Assembly (NCBI GenBank): GCA_005799495.1
Contig: SYGP01000032.1
Coordinates: 1-54,698, forward strand
Reading direction: 5' to 3'
Origin: Planctomycetia bacterium
GTDB taxonomy: Bacteria; Planctomycetota; Phycisphaerae; Phycisphaerales; SM1A02
Length of the DNA stretch: 54,698 nucleotides
Of the stretch, positions 41,456 through 49,010 are shown piece by piece. Numbering within the stretch: position 1 is the stretch's first letter; the number at the start of each line of letters is the position of its first letter. The notes under the pieces are model-generated. The model was not told the origin of the DNA. It was given only the letters and a program-made list of their open reading frames with translations, and did not search any database. The position numbers were made by a program, and so were the translations under genes.

Positions 41456-42510
41456 ATGCGGATGAACGCTTGCTGCCGACGTGGTGCGATCCCGCGGCGC
41501 GGATCGCAGCCGCCGCCTACGGTGCGGTCGTTCGCGTGCGAAATGCGCGTTTCGACCGTGGCGTGGGCGTTCACTCCCTCGGTGTTCCTGTGGTGTCGGT
41601 GGGCAACATCGAAATGGGCGGTACGGGGAAAAGCCCCGTGGTGCGTTGGATCGCGGCGCACGCGCTTGCACGGGGGTGCGTTCCGCTGATTGCGCTGCGC
41701 GGATACCGCAGCCACGGCGGGCTCTCGGATGAGGCATCGGAACACCAACTGCTGCTGCCCAATGCGCGCCTCGCGGTGGGCGCGCGGCGCCTCGATGCCA
41801 TTCGGCATGTCATGTCGGATGATGCAAGTATTGGATGCGTCATCCTGGATGATGGATTCCAGCATCGCCGCATCGCGCGCGATCTCGACCTTGTGCTCGT
41901 GGACGCTCGTGGTCGCGCCTTGCGCGGCGGACTGTTGCCGCTCGGTCGGCTGCGCGAGTCCGGGCTGGGCATGGCGCGGGCGAGTGCAGTCATCGTCACG
42001 CGTGCTTCGGCGGTCGATGCGCAGTTGAGTTCACTCGTCGAGTCGATGCATGGTCGTCCGCCGCTCGCCTGGTGCGAGCATGCGTGGGCGGCGCTTTCCA
42101 CCTTCGCGGTGGAGCCGTGCGGACGGCGCACCTGCGTCTCGCAGCCGGTGGAGTGGTTGCGAGGTCGGCGCGTGTCGGTGTGGGCGGGGGTCGGTCGTCC
42201 GGACGACTTTGCCGAACAGTCGCGCGCATGCGGAGCCGAAGTGGTTCATGCCGCGGGGCTTCGGGATCACGCTCGGTACGGTCGAACGCGGGTCGCGCAG
42301 TTGACGGTGGCTGCGCGTGCCGCGCGCGCGGAGGCGGTGGTCATGACCATGAAGGACTGGGTGAAGGTGGCGCCCGATCATTTGGTGATCGGACTGCCCG
42401 TGATCGTGCCGCGATTGGAGATCCGATTCCTCGTTGGCGAGACGGAGCTGCGCAGGCTGCTCGACACCCTTTTCGGCGACGCCTTGGGTTCAGCCCCGGT
42501 GCGGCGGTAG
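41452..42510 (+). CDS. lpxK: Tetraacyldisaccharide 4'-kinase
   Basis: A 352-residue inner-membrane-associated kinase that phosphorylates the 4' position of lipid IV-A precursor. Walker A VVSVGNIEMGGTGKSPVV, LIALRGYRSHGG and the family block VILDDGFQHRRIARDLDLVLVDA are intact. Its presence implies a lipid A pathway in this organism. It is translationally coupled to the Maf gene. The promoter-like TAGCCT before hldE overlaps its stop codon. Confidence 0.95.
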   Translation: MNADERLLPTWCDPAARIAAAAYGAVVRVRNARFDRGVGVHSLGVPVVSVGNIEMGGTGKSPVVRWIAAHALARGCVPLIALRGYRSHGGLSDEASEHQLLLPNARLAVGARRLDAIRHVMSDDASIGCVILDDGFQHRRIARDLDLVLVDARGRALRGGLLPLGRLRESGLGMARASAVIVTRASAVDAQLSSLVESMHGRPPLAWCEHAWAALSTFAVEPCGRRTCVSQPVEWLRGRRVSVWAGVGRPDDFAEQSRACGAEVVHAAGLRDHARYGRTRVAQLTVAARAARAEAVVMTMKDWVKVAPDHLVIGLPVIVPRLEIRFLVGETELRRLLDTLFGDALGSAPVRR

Positions 42511-42513
42511 CCT
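42484..42513 (+). promoter_or_regulatory. Candidate hldE promoter, leaderless
   Basis: TTGGGT (42484-42489), 18-bp spacer, TAGCCT (42508-42513), ending eight bases before the ATG at 42522. It may allow hldE expression independent of lpxK. Confidence 0.4.
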
Positions 42514-42521
42514 CTGATCCC

Positions 42522-44066
42522 ATGCCAACGACCGAGGATCGCATGCTGGCTGCGCTTCGCAACTGGAAATCGTTCCGCCTGCTCGTAATCGGGGACTTCA
42601 TGCTCGATCAGGCGCTCGAAGGCGATGCCGAGCGGCTGAGCCCCGATGCTCCCGTGCCGGTGCTCGCCGTACGGGAGCCGAAGGCGACCACCGACACGCC
42701 CGGCGGGGCTGGGAATGTGTCCGTGTTTGCGGCGGCGCTCGGCGGATCCGTGTCGTGTGTCGGCGTCGTTGGGTCTGACGAGGAGGGAGGCGTTCTGCGC
42801 CGATGTCTTGAACACGGCGGGTGTGCGACCGACGGTTTGATCGCCGATTCCACGCGCCCCACCACGGTGAAGCGTTCGCTGATCGGGCGCGCTCAGCACC
42901 GCCATCCGCAGAAGATGTTCCGCATCGATGTCGAGTCGCGAGCGCCGATCCGTGACGCGACACGCGCCGAGATCTCGCGCGTGGTCGACCGGGAGATCGA
43001 ACGATGTGATGTCGTGTGCATCGAGGATTACAACAAGGGAGTCTGCTCGGCTGAACTCTGTGCACGGGTGATCACGCGTTGCAGGCAAAGGGGCATTCCG
43101 GTGCTGGTCGATCCCGCCGCCATCCATGACTACGATCGATACCGCGGTGCAACGGCGATCACGCCGAACCGCTCGGAAGCGGAGAAGGCGGTGGGGCGGA
43201 CCGTTGATCCGACCGATGTGATCGCGGGATCGAAGGTGCTCGCGGCGCAACTGCGTACGGCGCTTGACTTGGATGCTTCGATCGTCACCCTGGACCGCTT
43301 CGGCGCCGTCTTGCAGGAACGAACGGGTGAGGCGCAGCACCTGCCCACCGTGGCACGCCCCGTGTACGACGTGGCTGGGGCTGGAGACATGGTGCTCGCA
43401 GTGCTCGCGGGTGCGGCGGCGAATCGCGTGCCCTGGGCTGAGGCCGTGGCGCTGGCCAATGTGGCGGCGGGCATGGAGGTGGAGGTCTTTGGCGTTCGGG
43501 CATTCACCCTGCCCGAGGTGCAGGCACAGGTGATCCGACTCAGCCAGTCCGTGCGCGGCAAACTGCGCACACGAGCCGATCTGTTGGTGGAGATCGCTGC
43601 GCATCGCGCCGCGGGTCGAACGATCGTGCTGACCAATGGCTGCTTCGATGTGCTGCATGCGGGGCACGTCGCTTATCTGCGGGAGGCGAAGTCACACGGC
43701 AGCATCTTGGTGGTGGGACTCAACTGCGATGCGCAAGTGCGGGCACTGAAGGGCGCATCGCGTCCGATCTACTGCGAGAGTGATCGCGCGGAACTCATCG
43801 GCGAGCTTTCGTCGGTCGACTACGTCACCATCTTCGAGGAGCCCACCGCGGAAGCGCTGCTTCGCGCTACCGTTCCCGATGTGTATGTCAAGGGGGGAGA
43901 CTACGACGGGAAGTCCGTCAACGAATCTGCCGTTGTCAAGGAACTTGGCTTAAAAATGTTGATCTTGGCTCATCGACCGGGGCTCTCGACCACTTCGGTG
44001 GTCGATCGTGTGCGAAGCGAGTTGACAAGTGGTGGAAATGTTGCCGCAGTTGCTCGAGGCTCTTGA
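42522..44066 (+). CDS. hldE: Bifunctional heptose-7-phosphate kinase / heptose-1-phosphate adenylyltransferase
   Basis: A 514-residue two-domain enzyme making ADP-heptose for the LPS core. The N-terminal PfkB/ribokinase domain (to ~340) has DTPGGAGNVSVFAAALGG, a DYNKGVC segment and the catalytic DVAGAGDMVLAV, with Met where Thr is usual. The C-terminal cytidylyltransferase-like domain (from ~370) has LTNGCFDVLHAGHVAYLREAK and VYVKGGDYDGKSVNES. Both halves look functional. Start at ATG 42522; the gene ends in the -35 element of the HU gene. Confidence 0.95.
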   Translation: MPTTEDRMLAALRNWKSFRLLVIGDFMLDQALEGDAERLSPDAPVPVLAVREPKATTDTPGGAGNVSVFAAALGGSVSCVGVVGSDEEGGVLRRCLEHGGCATDGLIADSTRPTTVKRSLIGRAQHRHPQKMFRIDVESRAPIRDATRAEISRVVDREIERCDVVCIEDYNKGVCSAELCARVITRCRQRGIPVLVDPAAIHDYDRYRGATAITPNRSEAEKAVGRTVDPTDVIAGSKVLAAQLRTALDLDASIVTLDRFGAVLQERTGEAQHLPTVARPVYDVAGAGDMVLAVLAGAAANRVPWAEAVALANVAAGMEVEVFGVRAFTLPEVQAQVIRLSQSVRGKLRTRADLLVEIAAHRAAGRTIVLTNGCFDVLHAGHVAYLREAKSHGSILVVGLNCDAQVRALKGASRPIYCESDRAELIGELSSVDYVTIFEEPTAEALLRATVPDVYVKGGDYDGKSVNESAVVKELGLKMLILAHRPGLSTTSVVDRVRSELTSGGNVAAVARGS

Positions 44067-44091
44067 CTCGAGAGAGCGGAGGGACAATACT
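44063..44091 (+). promoter_or_regulatory. Promoter of the HU-dnaB transcript
   Basis: TTGACT (44063-44068), exact 17-bp spacer, AATACT (44086-44091); the -35 overlaps the hldE stop codon. Start near 44098, leader ~50 bases. Confidence 0.6.
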
Positions 44092-44146
44092 GATCGCGGG
44101 CGTCGGTTGAACGGAAGCACACCAAACAAGTGGGATTGAAAGAGAC

Positions 44147-44470
44147 ATGGCAACAATCACCAAGAAGGATCTCGTGGACCGCATCGCAGAGCGCACCGGG
44201 CAGAGCCGTGCGGAAGTGAAGGAGGCGCTCCAGATGTTCCTCGATGAGATGATTGGTGAACTCGCGTCTGGGAATCGCCTGGAGTTTCGTGACTTCGGTG
44301 TGTTCGAAGTGAAGACGCGCGCGTCGCGAACGGCCCAGAATCCCAAGACGCTCGAGCGTGTGAGGGTGCCCGCCCGCAAGTCCGTGCGATTCAAGGTGGG
44401 GCGCCTGATGCGCGATCGCGTGGTTGGTGAGGTGAGCGAAGTCGATCGACAGCCCGTCGCGGCCGGCTGA
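44147..44470 (+). CDS. HU/IHF-family DNA-binding protein
   Basis: A 107-residue nucleoid-associated protein: ITKKDLVDRIAERTGQSRAEVKEALQMFLDEM, the FRDFGVFEVKTRASRTAQNPKT arm region and VRFKVGRLMRD. It bends DNA as a dimer. The ~15-residue C-terminal extension (VVGEVSEVDRQPVAAG) is beyond the usual ~90 residues. Its stop overlaps the dnaB start as TGATG, an unusual coupling of a nucleoid protein with the replicative helicase. Confidence 0.95.
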   Translation: MATITKKDLVDRIAERTGQSRAEVKEALQMFLDEMIGELASGNRLEFRDFGVFEVKTRASRTAQNPKTLERVRVPARKSVRFKVGRLMRDRVVGEVSEVDRQPVAAG

Positions 44471-45966
44471 TGGCGCGGCGCGAGCGAAACCGGGAGGGGG
44501 ATGGCGGCGGCTTGCCCGTGCGCGTGGATCCGCAGGACACCGTGCGTCTGCTGAAGGCGATGCCGCCCAATGCGCAGGAGGCTGAAGCCGCCGTGCTCGG
44601 TTGCTTGTTGGTGGATCCGGCAGCGATCGGCGATGTCGTGACGGTGATCCGCAGTCCCGAGGACTTTTTCCAGGATCGCCACAAAGTCATCTATGCCAAC
44701 ATCGTTGATCTCTACGACCTCAGTGCGTCGGTCGATGTGGTGCGCCTTGTGCAGCAACTGACGGATCGCAAGGTGCTCGATGCGGTGGGCGGGTGTGACT
44801 ACCTCTTGCGCCTCTCCGAGAGCATGCCGAGCGCGCACTACGCGTTGGAGTACGCGCGCACCGTTCGTGACAAGGCGACGCTGCGGCAACTCATCGACGC
44901 ATCGAGTGCGACCGTGCACGAGGCGTTCGCGGGAGATCAGTCCACGGACAAGGTGCTCGAGCAGGCGGAGCAGCGCATCTTCGCCATCGCGCAGCGCCGC
45001 GAGAGCAATTCGGTATCAAGCCTGCCCGAACTGCTGCGCGAGGCGATGGAGCGTCTCGAGGCGCGGGAGGGTTCGGGGCTGACGGGCGTCGGCTGTGGGT
45101 TCGACGATGTCGATGAGATGACGAGCGGATTGCAGCGAGGGGAGATGCTCATTCTTGCCGCGCGTCCGTCGATGGGCAAGACTGCGCTCGCGCTGAACAT
45201 GATGGAGGGCGTTTCGCTGGGTGGCACGCCATCGGTGATGTTCAGCCTTGAAATGGGGAGGCAGCAACTGGTGCAGCGCTTGCTGTGTGCCAAGGCGGGT
45301 GTGGACGGTCAGCGACTCCGCCGGGGAACGCTGGTGTCGGATGACATGCGGCGGTTGGTCGGCGCGTGCGATTCGCTCCAGGACTCGCGTATCTACATCG
45401 ATGACACGCCGGGGCTGACCCTGCTTCAGTTGCGCTCCAAGGCGCGCCGCCTGAAGGAGAAGTTCAACATCGGTTGCGTCTTCATCGACTATCTGCAGTT
45501 GATGAGCTCTGGTTCGCGCAGCGAGAGTCGCCAGGTGGAGGTGAGCGAGATCAGCCGCGGCATCAAGGCGATGGCTCGTGAGCTCGATGTGCCGGTCGTC
45601 TGTCTCTCGCAGTTGAACCGCGCGGCCGAGCAGCGCGAGGGCCACCGCCCCCGCATGAGCGATCTTCGCGAGTCAGGCTCGATCGAGCAGGATGCCGATG
45701 TCATCCTCATGCTGCACCGCGAGGAGTACTACCACCAAGGTGATCCCGAGTGGGCGGAGTCGAATCTCGACAAGGTCGGCATCGCGGAACTCATCTTCGC
45801 GAAGCAACGCAACGGACCGACAGGCGTCGTGAAGCTGGTGTGGGATCAGGGCAGCACTTGCTTCCGTTCCTTCTCGTCGCGCGTTCCTCCAACGGGCATC
45901 GAGTTCCGCGCATACGAACCCCGGACGATTGCCGAGCAGGGCATCGAGGATGACCTTCCGCTGTGA
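44470..45966 (+). CDS. dnaB: Replicative DNA helicase DnaB
   Basis: A 498-residue hexameric 5'-to-3' helicase at the replication fork. The N-terminal DnaB domain starts at PPNAQEAEAAVLGCLLVDP; the RecA-like domain has Walker A ARPSMGKTAL (~231-240), FSLEMGRQQLVQRLL, Walker B VFIDYLQLM and LSQLNRAAEQREGHRPRMSDLRESGSIEQDADVIL. No intein is present. ATG 44470 overlaps the HU stop. An ECF sigma gene follows 24 bp later. Confidence 0.97.
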   Translation: MARRERNREGDGGGLPVRVDPQDTVRLLKAMPPNAQEAEAAVLGCLLVDPAAIGDVVTVIRSPEDFFQDRHKVIYANIVDLYDLSASVDVVRLVQQLTDRKVLDAVGGCDYLLRLSESMPSAHYALEYARTVRDKATLRQLIDASSATVHEAFAGDQSTDKVLEQAEQRIFAIAQRRESNSVSSLPELLREAMERLEAREGSGLTGVGCGFDDVDEMTSGLQRGEMLILAARPSMGKTALALNMMEGVSLGGTPSVMFSLEMGRQQLVQRLLCAKAGVDGQRLRRGTLVSDDMRRLVGACDSLQDSRIYIDDTPGLTLLQLRSKARRLKEKFNIGCVFIDYLQLMSSGSRSESRQVEVSEISRGIKAMARELDVPVVCLSQLNRAAEQREGHRPRMSDLRESGSIEQDADVILMLHREEYYHQGDPEWAESNLDKVGIAELIFAKQRNGPTGVVKLVWDQGSTCFRSFSSRVPPTGIEFRAYEPRTIAEQGIEDDLPL

Positions 45967-45990
45967 CATCGCCTGCGACTGGAGAAGGGC

Positions 45991-46608
45991 ATGGCTGATG
46001 GTCCCTCGGACGACCTTCGCATCGCCGTCGAACGGGTGGCGCGTGGTGACGGGCTCGATCGAGGGGCGGTGGAGAGGGCATGGCGGACGATCATCGAGCG
46101 ACTGGGTCCGCGGGTCTTTGCACTCGTTCGTGCTCGCTGCGGCGATCCGGAACTTGCGGAGGAGATCGCGCAGTCGGTGTTCGTGACGGTCGCCGAGCGG
46201 TTGCCGAACTTGGCCGACATCGTCGGCTTCGAAGCGTGGGTGTTCACGGTGGCGCTGAACCGCCTTCGAGACGAAATGCGTCGGCGCACTCGCCACGCGC
46301 GACCCTCAGGTGATCTCGAGGCGCTCGGCGGTTCGGGCGGCGATCCCGCGTTCACGTCGCCTCCCGTGCTGCCCTCCGAGCCCGACCCGCGAATCCGCGA
46401 CCTCGAGCGGGCCATGGCGGAGCTGTCGCCCGCCGACCGTGAAATCATCGATCTCCGCCATCTCGGCGGGCTGAGCTTCCAGCAGATGGCAGATCTGCTC
46501 GGAGAACCGCTCGGCACATTGCTTTCCCGCCACCACCGGGCGGTCGCCAGACTTCGCGCGTCCATGGAACGCGCCAAAAAAGGAGCCTCGTCCGATGCAA
46601 TCCCATGA
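45991..46608 (+). CDS. ECF-type RNA polymerase sigma factor
   Basis: A 205-residue sigma factor with only regions 2 and 4: GDPELAEEIAQSVFVTVAERLPNLADIVGFEAWVF (region 2) and LSPADREIIDLRHLGGLSFQQMADLLGEPLGTLLSRHHRAVARLR (region 4). A Gly/Pro-rich linker separates them. GGAGAAGGGC precedes the ATG. It directs RNA polymerase to a specific regulon in response to an envelope or other signal. The two following genes look like its regulator and an associated exported protein. Confidence 0.92.
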   Translation: MADGPSDDLRIAVERVARGDGLDRGAVERAWRTIIERLGPRVFALVRARCGDPELAEEIAQSVFVTVAERLPNLADIVGFEAWVFTVALNRLRDEMRRRTRHARPSGDLEALGGSGGDPAFTSPPVLPSEPDPRIRDLERAMAELSPADREIIDLRHLGGLSFQQMADLLGEPLGTLLSRHHRAVARLRASMERAKKGASSDAIP

Positions 46609-46626
46609 GAAAAGGAGCGTTCTACC

Positions 46627-47190
46627 TTGCAGATGAACCCAGCGCACGGTGATGGAGATGGTCCTGTGGAGGGACGAGTTTCGGATGCGCAGCGACGCGC
46701 TGAGCAGCTCGCGGATGTGGCGGAGGGTGTCGAGCTTCAGGACATCCTTCGTCGACGGGCGCACATCCTGGCGGAGCGTCCCGGATTGGTGGATCGCCTC
46801 GAGGTGGCGACGCGTGGATCGTTGCCGCTGCGCACGCTGCGCTTCCCGTCCGAGCGGACCCGCTCGTGGGGTCGCGTGGCGGCTGCGCTGGTCGCTGCGG
46901 CAATCGGAGTCGCGCTGTTCCTGTGGCCGCAGTCCCGGCCAACGCCCACCGATGGTGTGGCATCGACGTTGGTGCAAGCGGTCGAGGGCGGCAGGGGCGT
47001 TCTTGTTGGAACGCCCTCGGAGCCACTGCTCGTCTCGCTCCTCGCGGACAGTGATGTCGTGGATGTCAGTGGGCGCACGCTCGAAGGCGGCGATGATCCG
47101 ATCGACCTGCTGCGAGCTCGGGATGCGTCCTACCGCAAGCTTGCCAACGAAGTGCAACTGATCGCGCTCGCAGCGCAGGGGGCGCGATGA
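46627..47190 (+). CDS. Putative anti-sigma factor (single-pass membrane protein)
   Basis: A 187-residue protein: ~80 cytoplasmic residues with helical character, one transmembrane helix at ~82-101 and ~85 periplasmic residues. Position directly after an ECF sigma gene and this topology suggest an anti-sigma factor, but the zinc-type HxxxCxxC motif is absent. The start is uncertain: TTG 46627 has AAGGAG nine bases upstream, while ATG 46633 is 15 bases from it. It overlaps the next gene as ATGA. Confidence 0.65.
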   Translation: MQMNPAHGDGDGPVEGRVSDAQRRAEQLADVAEGVELQDILRRRAHILAERPGLVDRLEVATRGSLPLRTLRFPSERTRSWGRVAAALVAAAIGVALFLWPQSRPTPTDGVASTLVQAVEGGRGVLVGTPSEPLLVSLLADSDVVDVSGRTLEGGDDPIDLLRARDASYRKLANEVQLIALAAQGAR

Positions 47191-47957
47191 GACACCACGG
47201 ATGGAAGAACCGCGTGAGTGGCAGCGACGCCGTGCGTCTGCATCCTGTCCTGATCGCGGCGGCGATTGCCTGTGCAGCGGCCTGGGGCTCGCTTGCCACC
47301 GGGTCGGCGCGACCTGCGCCTCGGGTTCTGCCCCTTCCTGCGTCGCTCGAACAGGCGGCGCCCGGAGGCGCGTTGCAGCCAGATCCACAGACGATCATCG
47401 ATGTCGCGCGAGATGTTTCCCCCGAACTGCTGACGATGCTCGAGCAGGCGCGCGCGAGCGATCCGGTGGCGTTCAACGAGGCCGTCGCGCGCGCGGGAAA
47501 GCGGCTGACGGCGCTGGCTGTGCTTCGCGTGCGCAAGCCCGCTCTCTATGCGCTGCGCATCGAGGAGATTCGCGTGCAGGGCGAGATCGAGGAGGTGGGC
47601 AGCGCATGGCTGGCCCAGCGCGGCGCGGGCGATGAAGCAGCGGCGCTGAAGTCGGAGGCGCGCGTGCGGGAACTCGCGGGCAGGCTGGTCGATCTGAACC
47701 TGCGCTCGCGCGGGCTGGAACTTGCTGAGATTGATGCGGTCGTGCGCGCGATGCGCACCGATCTCGAGCGCGATGCTCGGCAGCGCGATGCGACGGTCGA
47801 TCAGGTCGTGGCCGGCGTTCGCGAAGGCAGGCAGGAAGCGCTGCTCGGTGGGCGCACGGCGTTCACGCCGGCTCCTCCGTCATCACCCACCGTGGGGGGC
47901 GCGCCCTCATCGGCGGTGCCGGGCAGCGGGTCAGTTCCAACCGATCGAGCACCGTGA
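47187..47957 (+). CDS. Membrane-anchored helical periplasmic protein
   Basis: A 256-residue protein with an N-terminal hydrophobic segment at ~20-39 and a long helical, charged region (LRIEEIRVQGEIEEVGSAWL, ARVRELAGRLVDLNLRSRGLELAEIDAVVRAM) likely to be coiled coil; the C-terminus is Pro/Ser/Gly-rich. I recognise no family. Overlaps on both sides (ATGA before, GTGA after) tie it to the anti-sigma candidate and to the first ABC permease. A role as sensor or scaffold in the sigma module is possible. Confidence 0.65.
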   Translation: MRHHGWKNRVSGSDAVRLHPVLIAAAIACAAAWGSLATGSARPAPRVLPLPASLEQAAPGGALQPDPQTIIDVARDVSPELLTMLEQARASDPVAFNEAVARAGKRLTALAVLRVRKPALYALRIEEIRVQGEIEEVGSAWLAQRGAGDEAAALKSEARVRELAGRLVDLNLRSRGLELAEIDAVVRAMRTDLERDARQRDATVDQVVAGVREGRQEALLGGRTAFTPAPPSSPTVGGAPSSAVPGSGSVPTDRAP

Positions 47958-48994
47958 GCAGCGCACGATTGGACGCAGCCGTCACGATGGATCGTCCAGA
48001 ACGAACGTGGGCAGTGTGGTCGCCGACCGCCCGCGCCGGTGGAGTGATACTCGCGTGCATCGTGGGGCTGTGCGTGTTGAGCCTTCCCTGGACGCTCGCT
48101 CGGGTGGAGCGGGAGGGTGGCGCGCCAGTCCGCCGCTATGAAGCGGGCAACCTGCGACTCGCGCTGCTGCCACCGTCGTGGTGGGCGACGCCCGCGGATG
48201 CCGCACTGGTCACAGAACAGGAACGCGCGGCGGGCAACTACATCCCCTCGCGAGTGCTCGGCACAGACAGGCTCGGACGCGATTTGTTGGCGCGCTGTCT
48301 CCTCGGAGGCGCGGTCAGTCTTCTCGTCGGTGGAAGCGCTGCACTCATCGCCGTCACGGTCGGCACGATGTACGGTGCGCTCAGCGGTGCGCGCGGAGGA
48401 CGGGTGGATGATGCGCTCATGCGAACGGTGGATGTGCTTTACGGACTTCCATCGATGTTGCTGGTGGTCTTGCTTGCAGTAGCCGTGGACGGTGTCGTGG
48501 AACGCATGGGAATCCGTCGTGTGGGTGGGGTCGGGCAGGGGATTGATCTGTTCGTGCTGCTCGTCGCGATTGGAGCCACCAGTTGGCTGACGATTGCGCG
48601 TGTGATCCGAGGTCAGGTTCTGAGCCTGCGTGCCCAACCGTTCATGGAAGCATGTCGTGCGCTCGGCATCGGTCCCGCTCGGCAGTTTTTCCGGCACGCG
48701 CTGCCCAATGTGGCGGGGACGGTGGCGGTGTATGCCGCGCTCGCAGTGCCGGCGGCGATCCTTGCCGAGAGCTTCCTCAGTTTCCTCGGCATTGGCGTGC
48801 GCGATCCGATGCCGTCGTGGGGAAACCTTGCCTCGGAGGGACTTTCGGAGGTGAACACCGTGCACAGTCGCTGGTGGCTGCTGCTGTGGCCTTGTCTCAG
48901 CATCGCCGCCACACTGCTTGCGCTCAACTTCCTCGGCGATGCGCTGCGCAGTGCGGTCGATCCCGCTGCTGCGGGCCGTCGGCGCGGCTCCTGA
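47954..48994 (+). CDS. Oligopeptide ABC transporter permease (DppC-like, first copy)
   Basis: A 346-residue inner-membrane permease of the DppC/OppC type. It has an N-terminal helix (~28-48), a periplasmic stretch with SRVLGTDRLGRDLLARCLLGGAVSLLVG, four to five further helices and the ATPase-contacting EAA loop EACRALGIGPARQFFRHALPN, then SFLGIGVRDPMPSWGNL. It is about 45 residues longer than usual, partly through a loop around GVVERMGIRRVGGVGQ. Starts with GTG overlapping the preceding stop. Confidence 0.9.
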   Translation: MSSARLDAAVTMDRPERTWAVWSPTARAGGVILACIVGLCVLSLPWTLARVEREGGAPVRRYEAGNLRLALLPPSWWATPADAALVTEQERAAGNYIPSRVLGTDRLGRDLLARCLLGGAVSLLVGGSAALIAVTVGTMYGALSGARGGRVDDALMRTVDVLYGLPSMLLVVLLAVAVDGVVERMGIRRVGGVGQGIDLFVLLVAIGATSWLTIARVIRGQVLSLRAQPFMEACRALGIGPARQFFRHALPNVAGTVAVYAALAVPAAILAESFLSFLGIGVRDPMPSWGNLASEGLSEVNTVHSRWWLLLWPCLSIAATLLALNFLGDALRSAVDPAAAGRRRGS

Positions 48995-49000
48995 TAGCCT
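48995..49000 (+). promoter_or_regulatory. Candidate -10 (TAGCCT) before the binding-protein gene
   Basis: Ends ten bases before ATG 49011. The decamer TAGCCTCTGA is identical to the one before hldE (42508-42517). Confidence 0.3.
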
Positions 49001-49010
49001 CTGAAGTCCT

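Noticed and set aside
46611-46617. Overlapping reading of the anti-sigma region in a second frame (46649-47161)
   Set aside because: The frame at 46627-47190 has better composition, a clear transmembrane helix and coupling with both neighbours; the other is Arg/Ser-rich.
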